Shown here: positions 6,588 to 14,374 of the stretch, in pieces | Position numbering within the stretch: position 1 is the first letter of the stretch | Layout of the letters: each line of letters opens with the position of its first letter | Assembly: GCA_900752285.1 (NCBI GenBank) | Contig: CAADUW010000186.1 | Span: forward strand, 1 to 23,051 | DNA length: 23,051 nt | Source: an uncultured Oscillospiraceae bacterium | Lineage (GTDB): Bacteria; Bacillota; Clostridia; Oscillospirales; Oscillospiraceae | Reading direction: 5' to 3' | The notes under the pieces: model-generated | What the model saw: only the letters and a program-made list of their open reading frames with translations | Told to the model about the DNA's origin: nothing | The model's database searches: none | Program-made: the position numbers and the translations under genes

Positions 6588-7411
6588 AAAAGCGCGACTT
6601 TGCCTGGAGTAAAATCCTGATCTACCTGCTTTTGACACTGCTACTGCTGCTGTCCGTAGTCCCGTTTTATCTCGTGATGATAAACGGAACCCATACCAGC
6701 TTTGATATCGTTACAAAGCTGAACCTGCTTCCGGGAAAAGCGCTGGCGGAAAACTATGCGACCATGCAGTCCCATGTGAATATCTGGCAGGGCTTTTTGA
6801 ATAGTCTGCTGATCGCGGTCCCCTATACGCTCCTGACGGGCTACTTTGGCGCCTTTACGGCGTACGGCTTTGCGAAGTTCCGCTTTCGGGGGAAGGAAGC
6901 CCTGTATGCCGTGGTACTGGCGTCCATGATGATTCCAACGCAGGTGACGATTATTGGCTTTTACCAGTTGAACCTGAAGCTGAAGCTGCTCAACTCCTAC
7001 CTGCCCTTTATTTTGCGGGGCTTCTGCAATGCCACGACGGTCTTTTTCCTCCGGGGGATGATAACCCAGAGTATTCCGGATTCCATGCTGGAGGCGGCGC
7101 GGATCGAGGGCTGCTCGGAGCTTCGGATTTTTAACCGGTTGGTGCTCCCCTGTGTCAAGCCGGGGATCATGACCATGTCCATTTTTAATTTCGTGGCGTG
7201 CTGGAACAGCTACATTGAGCCGCTGATCATCATGACGGACAACAAAAAGTATACGATGCCTGTAATGATCTCCATGATCAAGGGACTGTATCTGAGCAAC
7301 TATGGTGCCATGTATTTGGCAATTGCCATCAGTGTGGTGCCGATTCTTGTTGTATTCTGCTTCTTCTCGAAGTATATTATCAATGGGCTGACTGTAGGCT
7401 CTGACAAATGA
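6584..7411 (+). CDS. Sugar ABC transporter permease, MalG/AraQ type
   Basis: This 275-residue second permease has a first membrane helix within residues 10-35, a MalG-like segment beginning NSLLIAVPYTLLTGYFGAF, and the EAA loop near residues 169-194 (LEAARIEGCSELRIFNRLVL). The protein forms a heterodimeric channel with the preceding permease. A GGAAGAAAC stretch inside the previous gene can serve for ribosome binding. The next gene follows after 13 bases, consistent with one transcript. The family is clear. The substrate specificity comes from the binding protein and is not visible here. Confidence 0.93.
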   Translation: MKKRDFAWSKILIYLLLTLLLLLSVVPFYLVMINGTHTSFDIVTKLNLLPGKALAENYATMQSHVNIWQGFLNSLLIAVPYTLLTGYFGAFTAYGFAKFRFRGKEALYAVVLASMMIPTQVTIIGFYQLNLKLKLLNSYLPFILRGFCNATTVFFLRGMITQSIPDSMLEAARIEGCSELRIFNRLVLPCVKPGIMTMSIFNFVACWNSYIEPLIIMTDNKKYTMPVMISMIKGLYLSNYGAMYLAIAISVVPILVVFCFFSKYIINGLTVGSDK

Positions 7412-7424
7412 GGGAGAGGAAACT

Positions 7425-8771
7425 ATGGGACAAATCAAATGGAACTGGTCCGGTGAACAGGCGCAGTGGGCAGCCAAGGCGGAAGGTTCCCGGCGAAAGA
7501 CCGACGCAGTTCTCTATCTGAACGGACAGACCTACCAGAAAATGTTCGGCTTCGGAGGCTGCTTTAATGAGCTTGGCTGGCGAGCCGTCCGGCATGCCTC
7601 TCCGGAGGAGCAGGAGAAGCTGTTTTCGGAACTTTTTTCGTCCAACGGCGGCGGAGCAAAATTTAATGTGTGCCGTCTGCCCATCGGTGCCAGCGACTAT
7701 GCATTCGGCTGGTACAGCATGGACGAAACGCCGGGAGACTATGCCCTTGCGGACTTTTCTCTGGAACGGGACCGGCAGGCACTGATCCCCTATATCCGCC
7801 GTGCACTGTCGGAGTCCGAAAACATCCGGCTTTTTGCATCGCCCTGGAGTCCCCCCACGTGGATGAAGGACCCGCCGGTCTACAACTGGGGGAAGCTGAT
7901 CCGGACGCCGGAGAACCTAAGCGCTTACGCCCGGTATCTGGTGAAATTCCTGACAGCCTATCGGGATGAAGGAATCCCGATTGCCCAGCTGCATGTGCAG
8001 AACGAACCCGTTGCCAATCAGAAATTCCCTTCCTGCATGTGGACGGGAGAAGAGCTCCGGGATTTCATCCGGGACTATCTGGGACCGGAGATGCAGACGC
8101 AGGGTGTGGAGACCGAGTTGTGGCTGGGAACCATCAATGCCCCCGGCTGCGATTTTAACCGGCTGATTTTTGACAAGTGGGCGACGGAGGACTATGACTT
8201 TTTCGCAAATCTGGTGCTTTCCGACCCGGAAGCCCTTCGGTACATTTCCGGCGTCAGCTACCAGTGGGGCGGAAAAATCGCCATGCAGCGCACCTTTGAA
8301 AGCTGGTATCCCCGCATCCGGCTGATGCAGTCGGAAAACGAGTGCGGCTTTGGGGACAATACCTGGGAGTATGCCCGGTATGTGTGGACCATGCTGAAGC
8401 ATTACATTGGAAACGGCGCGGAGAGCTATCTGTATTGGAACTTTGTACTGGAGCCTCGCGGTGTCAACACTTGGGGAGATCCGCAGAACGCCATGGTCAC
8501 GGTGGATCCGGCAACGGGGGCTGTGACCTATAATCCGGATTATTATGTCATGAAGCATTTTTCTGCCTGCGTGCAGCGCGGAGCGGTGCGGCTGGGCATC
8601 GGCGGCAGCTTTGCCGGGGACAGTCTGGTGTTCCGCAATCCGGACGGCGGACTTGTGCTGGAGCTCTACAATCCCTTTGACCGTATCTTTACGGTGGAGT
8701 TCCAAAACGAAGGGAATGCGTTCCGGTTTGATCTGGAGCCGAAGTCCATAAACAGTATTGTGATTTCCTGA
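7425..8771 (+). CDS. Cytoplasmic GH30-family glycoside hydrolase (first copy)
   Basis: This 448-residue protein is an O-glycosyl hydrolase of family GH30: a TIM barrel with a side beta domain, retaining mechanism. It shows FGFGGCFNELGW at residues 41-52, the barrel-strand motif RLFASPWSPPTWMK, the acid/base Glu194 in HVQNEP and the likely nucleophile Glu304 in MQSENE. The C-terminal 60 or so residues look like the beta domain. No signal peptide is present, so it should act inside the cell on imported oligosaccharides. GH30 members cleave beta-1,6-glucans, glucosylceramide, xylans and others; I cannot fix the subfamily. The start has GAGGAAACT just before the ATG. Confidence 0.88.
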   Translation: MGQIKWNWSGEQAQWAAKAEGSRRKTDAVLYLNGQTYQKMFGFGGCFNELGWRAVRHASPEEQEKLFSELFSSNGGGAKFNVCRLPIGASDYAFGWYSMDETPGDYALADFSLERDRQALIPYIRRALSESENIRLFASPWSPPTWMKDPPVYNWGKLIRTPENLSAYARYLVKFLTAYRDEGIPIAQLHVQNEPVANQKFPSCMWTGEELRDFIRDYLGPEMQTQGVETELWLGTINAPGCDFNRLIFDKWATEDYDFFANLVLSDPEALRYISGVSYQWGGKIAMQRTFESWYPRIRLMQSENECGFGDNTWEYARYVWTMLKHYIGNGAESYLYWNFVLEPRGVNTWGDPQNAMVTVDPATGAVTYNPDYYVMKHFSACVQRGAVRLGIGGSFAGDSLVFRNPDGGLVLELYNPFDRIFTVEFQNEGNAFRFDLEPKSINSIVIS

Positions 8772-8785
8772 AAGCGGTGACCGAT

Positions 8786-10123
8786 ATGGAGGCAAAACAA
8801 GTCGTTACAACATGGCAGACCTGCGGTGGACGGACGGACACCCGGATTTTACAGCCGGAGCCGGATATTTCGGCGCGGGAAGGTCAGCTGCTGAATCTCT
8901 ACCCGGAGGTCGGCTATCAGAAGCTGGGCACCTTCGGCGGGGCAATTACGGATGCCGCCGCCGCTACGCTGGAGCAGATGCCGGAGGAAAAGGCACAGGA
9001 GGTCATGGAAGCCTACTTCGGAAAAAACGGAATCGGCTACCGGGCAATCCGTACCCACATTGACAGCTGTGATTTTTCTACGGGGCAGTATTCGGCTGTG
9101 ACGGATCCGGAGGATACCCGGCTTCAGAGCTTTTCTCTGAGCAGGGATGACGCCCGTGTGATCCGGTGGATTCAGCGGGCATATCAGGCGGCAGGGGAAG
9201 CCCTCCCTGTGGTGCTGGCACCTTGGTCGCCGCTGCCCTTCATGAAGACCAACGGCAGCCGGATTCATGGTGGCCATTTGAAGAAGGAGTGCTATGAGGT
9301 CTGGGCGAAATATCTGTGCCGGTATGTGCAGGAATATCTGGCGCGGGGCATTCGGGTGACGGCGCTGAGCGTCCAGAATGAGCCAAACGCGGTTCAGACC
9401 TGGGACAGCTGCCTGTATACGCCGGAGGAAGAGCGAGCCTTCCTGAGCCGGTATCTCTATCCGGAATTTCAGCGGCAGGGACTGTCCCAAATCCGGTTCC
9501 TTATCTGGGATCACAATAAGGAGCGACTTTATGACCGGGCGAAAGCGGTTCTTACGGAAGAAACCGAACCGTTGGTTTCGGGACTGGCGTTCCACTGGTA
9601 CACCGGCGATCACTTTGACGCGCTGCGGATTGTACGGGAGCGATACCCGGAGAAACAGCTGATTTTTTCGGAAGGGTGCGTGGAATACAGCCGTTTTGAT
9701 CAGAATCAGCTTCGCAATGCCCAGATCTATGGACATGACATGCTCGGAAATCTCCGGGCGGGGATGAACGGCTTTTTTGACTGGAATATCTGTCTCAATA
9801 TGCAGGGCGGTCCTAACTATGCCGGAAATTACTGCGAGGCGCCCATTCTCTGCGATACTGCTCGTGGTGAGGTGGATTATAAGCTGTCCTTTGCTTATAT
9901 CGGGCATTTCAGCCGGTTCCTCCAACCCGGGGCGCAGCATATCGGCACAACGGTTTACACGGAGAGCATTGAACAGGTCGCCTTCCAAAATCCGGACGGC
10001 AGCATTGCAGTTGTGCTCCTGAACCGGACGGATGCTGCCCTTCCGGTCGTTTTGCGCATGAACGGAATGCTGATCCCAGCAGACCTGCCCCCCCAATCGA
10101 TTTCCACAATCATCATTTCCTGA
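8786..10123 (+). CDS. Cytoplasmic GH30-family glycoside hydrolase (second copy)
   Basis: This 445-residue GH30 enzyme differs clearly from the preceding one. It has the more common GH30 motif TFGGAITDAAAATL (residues 49-62), LAPWSPLPFMK near 144-154, acid/base Glu199 in SVQNEP and nucleophile Glu296 in FSEG. FHWYTGDHFDAL lies between them. No signal peptide is visible. I chose the ATG at 8786 because AAAGCGGTGA (8771-8780 region) resembles AAGGAGGTGA and ends five bases upstream; a GTG at 8777 would add three residues. The gap after the first GH30 gene is only 14 bases. It resembles glucosylceramidase or beta-1,6-glucanase sequences, so cleavage of beta-glucosidic links is plausible but not proven. 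Confidence 0.88.
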   Translation: MEAKQVVTTWQTCGGRTDTRILQPEPDISAREGQLLNLYPEVGYQKLGTFGGAITDAAAATLEQMPEEKAQEVMEAYFGKNGIGYRAIRTHIDSCDFSTGQYSAVTDPEDTRLQSFSLSRDDARVIRWIQRAYQAAGEALPVVLAPWSPLPFMKTNGSRIHGGHLKKECYEVWAKYLCRYVQEYLARGIRVTALSVQNEPNAVQTWDSCLYTPEEERAFLSRYLYPEFQRQGLSQIRFLIWDHNKERLYDRAKAVLTEETEPLVSGLAFHWYTGDHFDALRIVRERYPEKQLIFSEGCVEYSRFDQNQLRNAQIYGHDMLGNLRAGMNGFFDWNICLNMQGGPNYAGNYCEAPILCDTARGEVDYKLSFAYIGHFSRFLQPGAQHIGTTVYTESIEQVAFQNPDGSIAVVLLNRTDAALPVVLRMNGMLIPADLPPQSISTIIIS

Positions 10124-10156
10124 AGAATCTGTTTATTTAATTATCCGAAATGCCTT

Positions 10157-10201
10157 TAGCGGTAGGAATCACGAAGTACCCGTGATTCCTACCGCTATTT
10201 T
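10157..10201 (+). terminator. Strong terminator of the GH30 operon
   Basis: A perfect 17-bp stem (10157-10173 with 10181-10197) with a 7-base loop is followed by TTTT. It lies between convergent genes. The minus-strand side lacks a U tract, so it serves the GH30 operon best but may also stop glnS transcripts. Confidence 0.88.
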
Positions 10202-10222
10202 GATTCGCGATATAAAGTTTGC

Positions 10223-11896
10223 TCAGACCTTGAAGCTGTCCTTCAGGCTGACGGAGCGGTTAAAGACCAGATGGTCAGGCGTGCAGTCCTTGCTGTCGGG
10301 GCAGAAGTAGCCCAGACGCATGAACTGATAGGAGGCGGGGGCTTTGGCGTTTGCCAGAGAGGCTTCTACCTTACAGCCCGTCAGGATCTCCAGAGAGTTG
10401 GGATTCAGGCAGGCGAGGAAGTCCTTCCCCGCCGCGTCGGGGTCAGGGTCGTTAAACAGGTTGTCATACTGACGGACTTCTGCATCACGACAGGTTTCCG
10501 CGTCCACCCAGTGGATCGTGGCGCCCTTTACCTTCCGCCCGTCGGCGGGATTGCCGCCCTTGCTCTCGGGGTCGTAGGTTGCCAGAACTTCGGTCACATT
10601 GCCGTTCTCATCCTGCACACAGCCGGTGCAGGTAATGAGGTAAGCCCCCTTCAGGCGGCACTCGGGTCCGTTGGGGTACAGGCGCTTGTACTTGGGAATG
10701 GGGGCGGGCAGGAAGTCGTCTGCCTCAATCCACAGGTTCCGGGAGAAGGTGACCTGCCGGGTACCCGCGTTGGGATCACCGGGATTGTTTTCCACCTCGA
10801 AGGTCTCGGACTGTCCCTCGGGATAGTTGGTGATGGTAAGCTTTACGGGCTTCAGCACGGCCATGACCCGCTGGGCGGTTTCGTTCAGATCCTCCCGCAG
10901 GCAGTGCTCCAGAAATGCGTATTCAATGGTGTTGGGGGACTTGGCTACGCCTACCCGGTCGCAGAAGTTCCGGATGGAAGCGGGCGTGTAGCCCCGGCGG
11001 CGCAGGCCGCAGAGGGTGGGCATTCTGGGGTCGTCCCAGCCGGATACATAGCCGTTCTCCACCAGAGCGCGGAGCTTCCGCTTGGAGAGCACCGTGTGGT
11101 CAATGCCCAGCCGGGCAAACTCGATCTGCCGGGGGTGGAAGGGAACGGAGACGTGCTCTACGACCCAGTTGTACAGGGGACGGTGATTCTCAAATTCCAG
11201 AGAGCACAGGGAGTGGGTGATCCCCTCCAGCGCGTCCTGAATGGGGTGGGCAAAATCGTACATGGGATAGATGCACCACTTGTCGCCCTGACGGTGATGG
11301 TGCATGTGGCGGATCCGGTAAATTACCGGGTCGCGCATATTGAAGTTTCCGGAGGCCAGGTCGATTTTGGCGCGGAGGGTATACTTGTTGTCCTCAAATT
11401 CGCCGGCGCGCATCCGGGCAAACAGATCGAGGCTTTCTTCCATGGGGCGGTCCCGCCAGGGAGACTTTGCGGGGGTATCCACATCGCCCCGGTACTCCCT
11501 GAACTGCTCGGGGGTCAGCTCGCAGACATAGGCAAGGCCCTTTTTGATCAGCTCCACGGCATACTCGTAGTCCTTCTCAAAGTAGTCGGAGCCATAGAAG
11601 AACCGGTCGCCCCAGTCAAAGCCCAGCCAGTGAATATCCTCCTGAATGGCCTCCACAAACTCCACATCCTCCTTGGTGGGGTTGGTGTCGTCCATCCGCA
11701 GATTGCACAGACCGCCGAACTTTTCCGCGGTGCCGAAGTCGATGATCAGCGCCTTGCAGTGACCGATATGCAGGTAGCCGTTGGGCTCCGGCGGGAAACG
11801 CGTGTGTACGGTTTTGCCGGCAAACTGCCCGCCCTCGGCAATATCTTCCTCAATAAATGCGTGGATGAAATTTTTGCTTTCCGTAACCTCAGCCAT
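10223..11896 (-). CDS. glnS: Glutaminyl-tRNA synthetase
   Basis: This class I aminoacyl-tRNA synthetase charges tRNA-Gln directly with glutamine. The 557-residue protein has the ATP-binding signature FPPEPNGYLHIGH (HIGH at 43-46) and a KMSKS-type loop VLSKRK (269-274), where leucine replaces the more common methionine. The C-terminal beta-barrel domains that read the anticodon are present, for example WIEADDF and YKRLYPNG. The start is supported by AGAGAGGA upstream on the minus strand and a good promoter. Many Firmicutes lack this enzyme and use the GatCAB amidation route instead, so glnS may be a horizontal gain in this lineage. I saw no T-box leader. Confidence 0.97.
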   Translation of the reverse strand: MAEVTESKNFIHAFIEEDIAEGGQFAGKTVHTRFPPEPNGYLHIGHCKALIIDFGTAEKFGGLCNLRMDDTNPTKEDVEFVEAIQEDIHWLGFDWGDRFFYGSDYFEKDYEYAVELIKKGLAYVCELTPEQFREYRGDVDTPAKSPWRDRPMEESLDLFARMRAGEFEDNKYTLRAKIDLASGNFNMRDPVIYRIRHMHHHRQGDKWCIYPMYDFAHPIQDALEGITHSLCSLEFENHRPLYNWVVEHVSVPFHPRQIEFARLGIDHTVLSKRKLRALVENGYVSGWDDPRMPTLCGLRRRGYTPASIRNFCDRVGVAKSPNTIEYAFLEHCLREDLNETAQRVMAVLKPVKLTITNYPEGQSETFEVENNPGDPNAGTRQVTFSRNLWIEADDFLPAPIPKYKRLYPNGPECRLKGAYLITCTGCVQDENGNVTEVLATYDPESKGGNPADGRKVKGATIHWVDAETCRDAEVRQYDNLFNDPDPDAAGKDFLACLNPNSLEILTGCKVEASLANAKAPASYQFMRLGYFCPDSKDCTPDHLVFNRSVSLKDSFKV

Positions 11897-11961
11897 GGCT
11901 GCGTCCTCTCTTTCATAATGGGCATCCCGGAAAAACCCGATATGCCGAATTCATTTCGGTA

Positions 11962-11990
11962 ATTATACCCCAAAAGCTTCCGCTTTGCAA
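11962..11990 (-). promoter_or_regulatory. glnS promoter
   Basis: On the minus strand TTGCAA (11990-11985), 17 bp and TATAAT (11967-11962) form a near-consensus sigma-A promoter about 66 bases before the glnS start. A 5-bp stem hairpin, CCGAA with TTCGG at 11945-11959, lies near the start of the transcript. Confidence 0.85.
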
Positions 11991-12103
11991 CAAGAAATCC
12001 GACCAGAATCCAAAGAGTACCGGCAATCCCTTGTGTATATTTTTCACAGGAGTACGGAGATGTGAAGAATCGGAAAACAAATCGGGAAAACTGAAAATTG
12101 TGG

Positions 12104-12132
12104 TTGTCATTTCTCCCGAAATACGCTAGAAT
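12104..12132 (+). promoter_or_regulatory. Promoter of the pyrH–polC cluster
   Basis: TTGTCA (12104-12109), 17 bp and TAGAAT (12127-12132) form a good sigma-A promoter that diverges from the glnS promoter. The transcript should begin near 12140, leaving a leader of about 48 bases. Confidence 0.8.
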
Positions 12133-12146
12133 AAAAGGTGATGAGT

Positions 12147-12163
12147 ACCGGACGGATTCCGGT
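12147..12163 (+). other. Small hairpin in the pyrH leader
   Basis: ACCGGA (12147-12152) pairs with TCCGGT (12158-12163) around a 5-base loop. It ends 12 bases before the ribosome binding site GGAGG (12176-12180). It may stabilise the message or affect translation; no regulatory role is known. Confidence 0.4.
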
Positions 12164-12187
12164 GCGCAAAAAGAAGGAGGCTTTATT

Positions 12188-12907
12188 TTGGCGGATGTGA
12201 AATATAAAAGGATCCTGCTGAAGGTCAGCGGCGAAGCCCTTGCCGGGGACGGACACCGGGGACTGGACTTTACGGTGGTCCACGCGGTGTGCGATGCCAT
12301 CCGACAGTGTCGGGAGCTGGGCGTGCAGGTCGGTCTCGTGATCGGCGGCGGCAACTACTGGCGGGGCGTGAAGGACGGCGCGGATAAGATGCAGCGCTCC
12401 CATGCCGATGCCATGGGCATGCTGGCAACCGTTATGAATTCCATCGCCGTGGCGGATGCGCTGGGCAATCACGGCATTGACGCCCGGGTGCTTTCTGCTG
12501 TGGAAATGAATAAGTTCGCAGAGTACTTTACCCGGGATACGGCAGACCGCTACCTGAACGAGGGCAAGGTGGTCATCTTTGCCGCCGGGACCGGCAATCC
12601 CTATTTCTCCACCGACACCGGCGCGGTGCTCCGGGGCGTGGAAATTGAGGCGGACGCCATTCTGATGGCGAAGAATGTGGACGGCATTTATTCTGCCGAT
12701 CCCAACACGGATCCCACCGCCGTGAAATTCGATACCCTGACCTATGACGAGGTCCTTGCCCGCCATCTGAAAGCAACAGACACCACGGCCATGACGCTGG
12801 CCATGGACAACCACATGACCCTTGTCTGCTTCGCTCTGAAGGACCCCCAGAACATTGTCCGGGTGGTTCGGGGCGAGAAAATTGGAACGATCGTAAAGGA
12901 GGACTAA
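12188..12907 (+). CDS. pyrH: UMP kinase
   Basis: This enzyme phosphorylates UMP to UDP in pyrimidine synthesis and belongs to the amino-acid-kinase fold. The 239-residue product shows YKRILLKVSGEAL, the glycine-rich GLVIGGGNYWRG, and AGTGNPYFSTDT with the following GVEIEADAILMAKNVDG, all typical of bacterial PyrH. The start is TTG at 12188, with GGAGG seven bases upstream; it gives the usual short N terminus (MADVKYKRILLKVSGEAL). A longer frame from 12098 begins before the promoter and is rejected. It is the first gene of the cluster and three bases separate it from frr. The usual upstream rpsB–tsf genes are absent here. Confidence 0.96.
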   Translation: MADVKYKRILLKVSGEALAGDGHRGLDFTVVHAVCDAIRQCRELGVQVGLVIGGGNYWRGVKDGADKMQRSHADAMGMLATVMNSIAVADALGNHGIDARVLSAVEMNKFAEYFTRDTADRYLNEGKVVIFAAGTGNPYFSTDTGAVLRGVEIEADAILMAKNVDGIYSADPNTDPTAVKFDTLTYDEVLARHLKATDTTAMTLAMDNHMTLVCFALKDPQNIVRVVRGEKIGTIVKED

Positions 12908-12910
12908 GCA

Positions 12911-13465
12911 ATGAGCGTGGATTTTAAGGAATACAAAAGAAAAATGGAACGTACTATGGAGCATCTGGCAGAGGAGTTCAACTCCGTCCGTGCCGGACGT
13001 GCCAACCCCAAGGTTCTGGATCGGATTTCCGTGGAGTACTACGGCAGTGAGACACCCCTGAACGGCGTGGCAACCATTTCCTCTCCCGACGCCCGTACGC
13101 TCGTGATTCAGCCCTGGGATACCAAGCTGCTGAAGGATATTCAGAAGGCGATCCAGACCTCGGATCTGGGAATTAATCCCCAGAACGACGGCCGTGTGAT
13201 CCGTCTGGTGTTTCCCCAGCTGACGGAGGAGCGCCGGAAGGACCTGATCAAGCAGGTGCGCAAGTACGGTGAAGAGGCAAAGGTCGCCCTGCGGAATATC
13301 CGCCGGGACGGCATGGACTACGTAAAGAAGCTGAAAAAGAACGGCGAGGTTACGGAGGACGATCAGAAAAAGGCGGAGAAGGATCTGCAGGATCTGCTGG
13401 ATCAGTTCATCAAGAAGGTGGACGGCGAGCTGGCAGTCAAGGAAAAGGAACTGATGGCGATCTGA
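12911..13465 (+). CDS. frr: Ribosome recycling factor
   Basis: This factor, with EF-G, splits ribosomes after termination. The 184-residue length matches the family. Hallmarks are the N-terminal helix (FKEYKRKMERTMEHLAEEFNSVRAGRANP), the small domain with VEYYGSETPLNGVATIS, and the long C-terminal helices with LTEERRKDLIKQVRKYGEE. Three bases lie between pyrH and this gene, and AAAGGAGG at 12896-12903 overlaps the end of pyrH and serves as its ribosome binding site. It is followed by an unusually long spacer with three hairpins before uppS. Confidence 0.98.
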   Translation: MSVDFKEYKRKMERTMEHLAEEFNSVRAGRANPKVLDRISVEYYGSETPLNGVATISSPDARTLVIQPWDTKLLKDIQKAIQTSDLGINPQNDGRVIRLVFPQLTEERRKDLIKQVRKYGEEAKVALRNIRRDGMDYVKKLKKNGEVTEDDQKKAEKDLQDLLDQFIKKVDGELAVKEKELMAI

Positions 13466-13468
13466 TTT

Positions 13469-13577
13469 GCCGGATCTGCTCCGGCGAGTTCAAAAGCCTC
13501 GCAGAGCTTGCCGCCCGCAGGCGGCAGGAAAATTGCATTTCCATTGTGTCCCAAAAGGGCATTGCCCTTTTGGGACA
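13469..13577 (+). other. Three consecutive hairpins in the frr–uppS spacer
   Basis: The 194-bp gap 13466-13659 holds GCCGGA/TCCGGC (13469-13485), TGCCGCC/GGCGGCA (13509-13526) and a near-perfect 31-bp palindrome (15-bp arms at 13547-13561 and 13563-13577, TGTCCCAAAAGGGCA). None is followed by a U tract, so a simple terminator is unlikely. They could be an inserted repeat, an RNA-processing site or an attenuator. I see no gene here. A weak -10-like TAAGAT at 13639 has no convincing -35. Confidence 0.6.
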
Positions 13578-13659
13578 GTTTGGGCGTAGAACCTCTTCCG
13601 GGGGATTCTTCGCTTCCGCTATCGGATCGGAAAACACATAAGATAAAGAGGGTGCGCAA

Positions 13660-14370
13660 ATGGCTTCTGCCAATACGCCAAACGTGCCCCGGCACGTTGC
13701 CATTATCATGGACGGCAATGGCCGCTGGGCAAAAAAACGGGGCTTGCCCCGTACTGCCGGACACGCCGCCGGGGCGGAAACCTTCCGGCGGATCGCAAAC
13801 TACTGCCGTACACTGGGGATCCGATACCTGACGGTGTACGCCTTTTCAACGGAAAACTGGAAGCGCTCTGCCGATGAGGTGGCGGGAATCATGAAGCTCC
13901 TGCGCCGGTATCTGGAAGAGGCTTTGCAAGATATGGATAAGAACCGGGTCTGCTTCCGGTTCTTTGGTGACTTGTCCCGCCTGAGTCCGGAGCTTCAGGC
14001 TCTTTGCCGGGAGGCGGAGCGGGAATCTACCGATTATGAGGTACAGGTAAACTTCTGTCTGAACTACGGCGGGCGGGATGAGATCCTGCAGGCGGCAAAA
14101 CGCTACGCCGCAGATGTTGCCGCAGGAAAGGCGGATCTTGCGCTGACGGAGGAGGGCTTCTCCCGCTATCTGTATTCTGCCGGAGTTCCGGATCCGGAAC
14201 TGATCATCCGCCCCTCCGGGGAGATGCGCACCAGCAATTTTCTGCTGTGGCAGTCGGCATATTCGGAGTATGTATTTATGGATATCCTGTGGCCGGATTT
14301 CCGGGAACAGGATCTGGATCGCGCTATTGCGGAATATGCCCGGCGCAACCGTCGTTTTGGAGGGACATAG
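13660..14370 (+). CDS. uppS: Undecaprenyl diphosphate synthase (cis-prenyltransferase)
   Basis: This enzyme adds isopentenyl units to farnesyl diphosphate to make the C55 lipid carrier for cell-wall synthesis. The 236-residue protein has HVAIIMDGNGRWA (Asp18 is the catalytic residue of DGNGRW), TVYAFSTENWKR, and the C-terminal block ELIIRPSGEMRTSNFLLWQ with YVFMDILWPDF. The usual start is supported by GAGGG upstream. It begins a run of closely packed lipid and isoprenoid genes; cdsA follows after four bases. Its dimethylallyl and isopentenyl precursors depend on dxr and ispG in the same cluster. Confidence 0.97.
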   Translation: MASANTPNVPRHVAIIMDGNGRWAKKRGLPRTAGHAAGAETFRRIANYCRTLGIRYLTVYAFSTENWKRSADEVAGIMKLLRRYLEEALQDMDKNRVCFRFFGDLSRLSPELQALCREAERESTDYEVQVNFCLNYGGRDEILQAAKRYAADVAAGKADLALTEEGFSRYLYSAGVPDPELIIRPSGEMRTSNFLLWQSAYSEYVFMDILWPDFREQDLDRAIAEYARRNRRFGGT

Positions 14371-14374
14371 AGAA

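Noticed and set aside
11897..11961. T-box riboswitch before glnS
   Set aside because: The leader is only about 60 bases and lacks the T-box sequence and a terminator stem.
10271..11962. A 563-codon plus-strand frame opposite glnS
   Set aside because: It is antisense to a clear GlnRS gene and has no ribosome site, promoter or recognisable domain. Long antisense frames are expected at this GC content.
12098..12187. N-terminal extension of PyrH from an upstream ATG
   Set aside because: That ATG lies before the promoter -35 box and the extension matches nothing in the family.
14270..14374. N-terminal extension of CdsA inside uppS
   Set aside because: It lies entirely within the conserved uppS C terminus. 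The ATG at 14375 starts directly before the first membrane helix.
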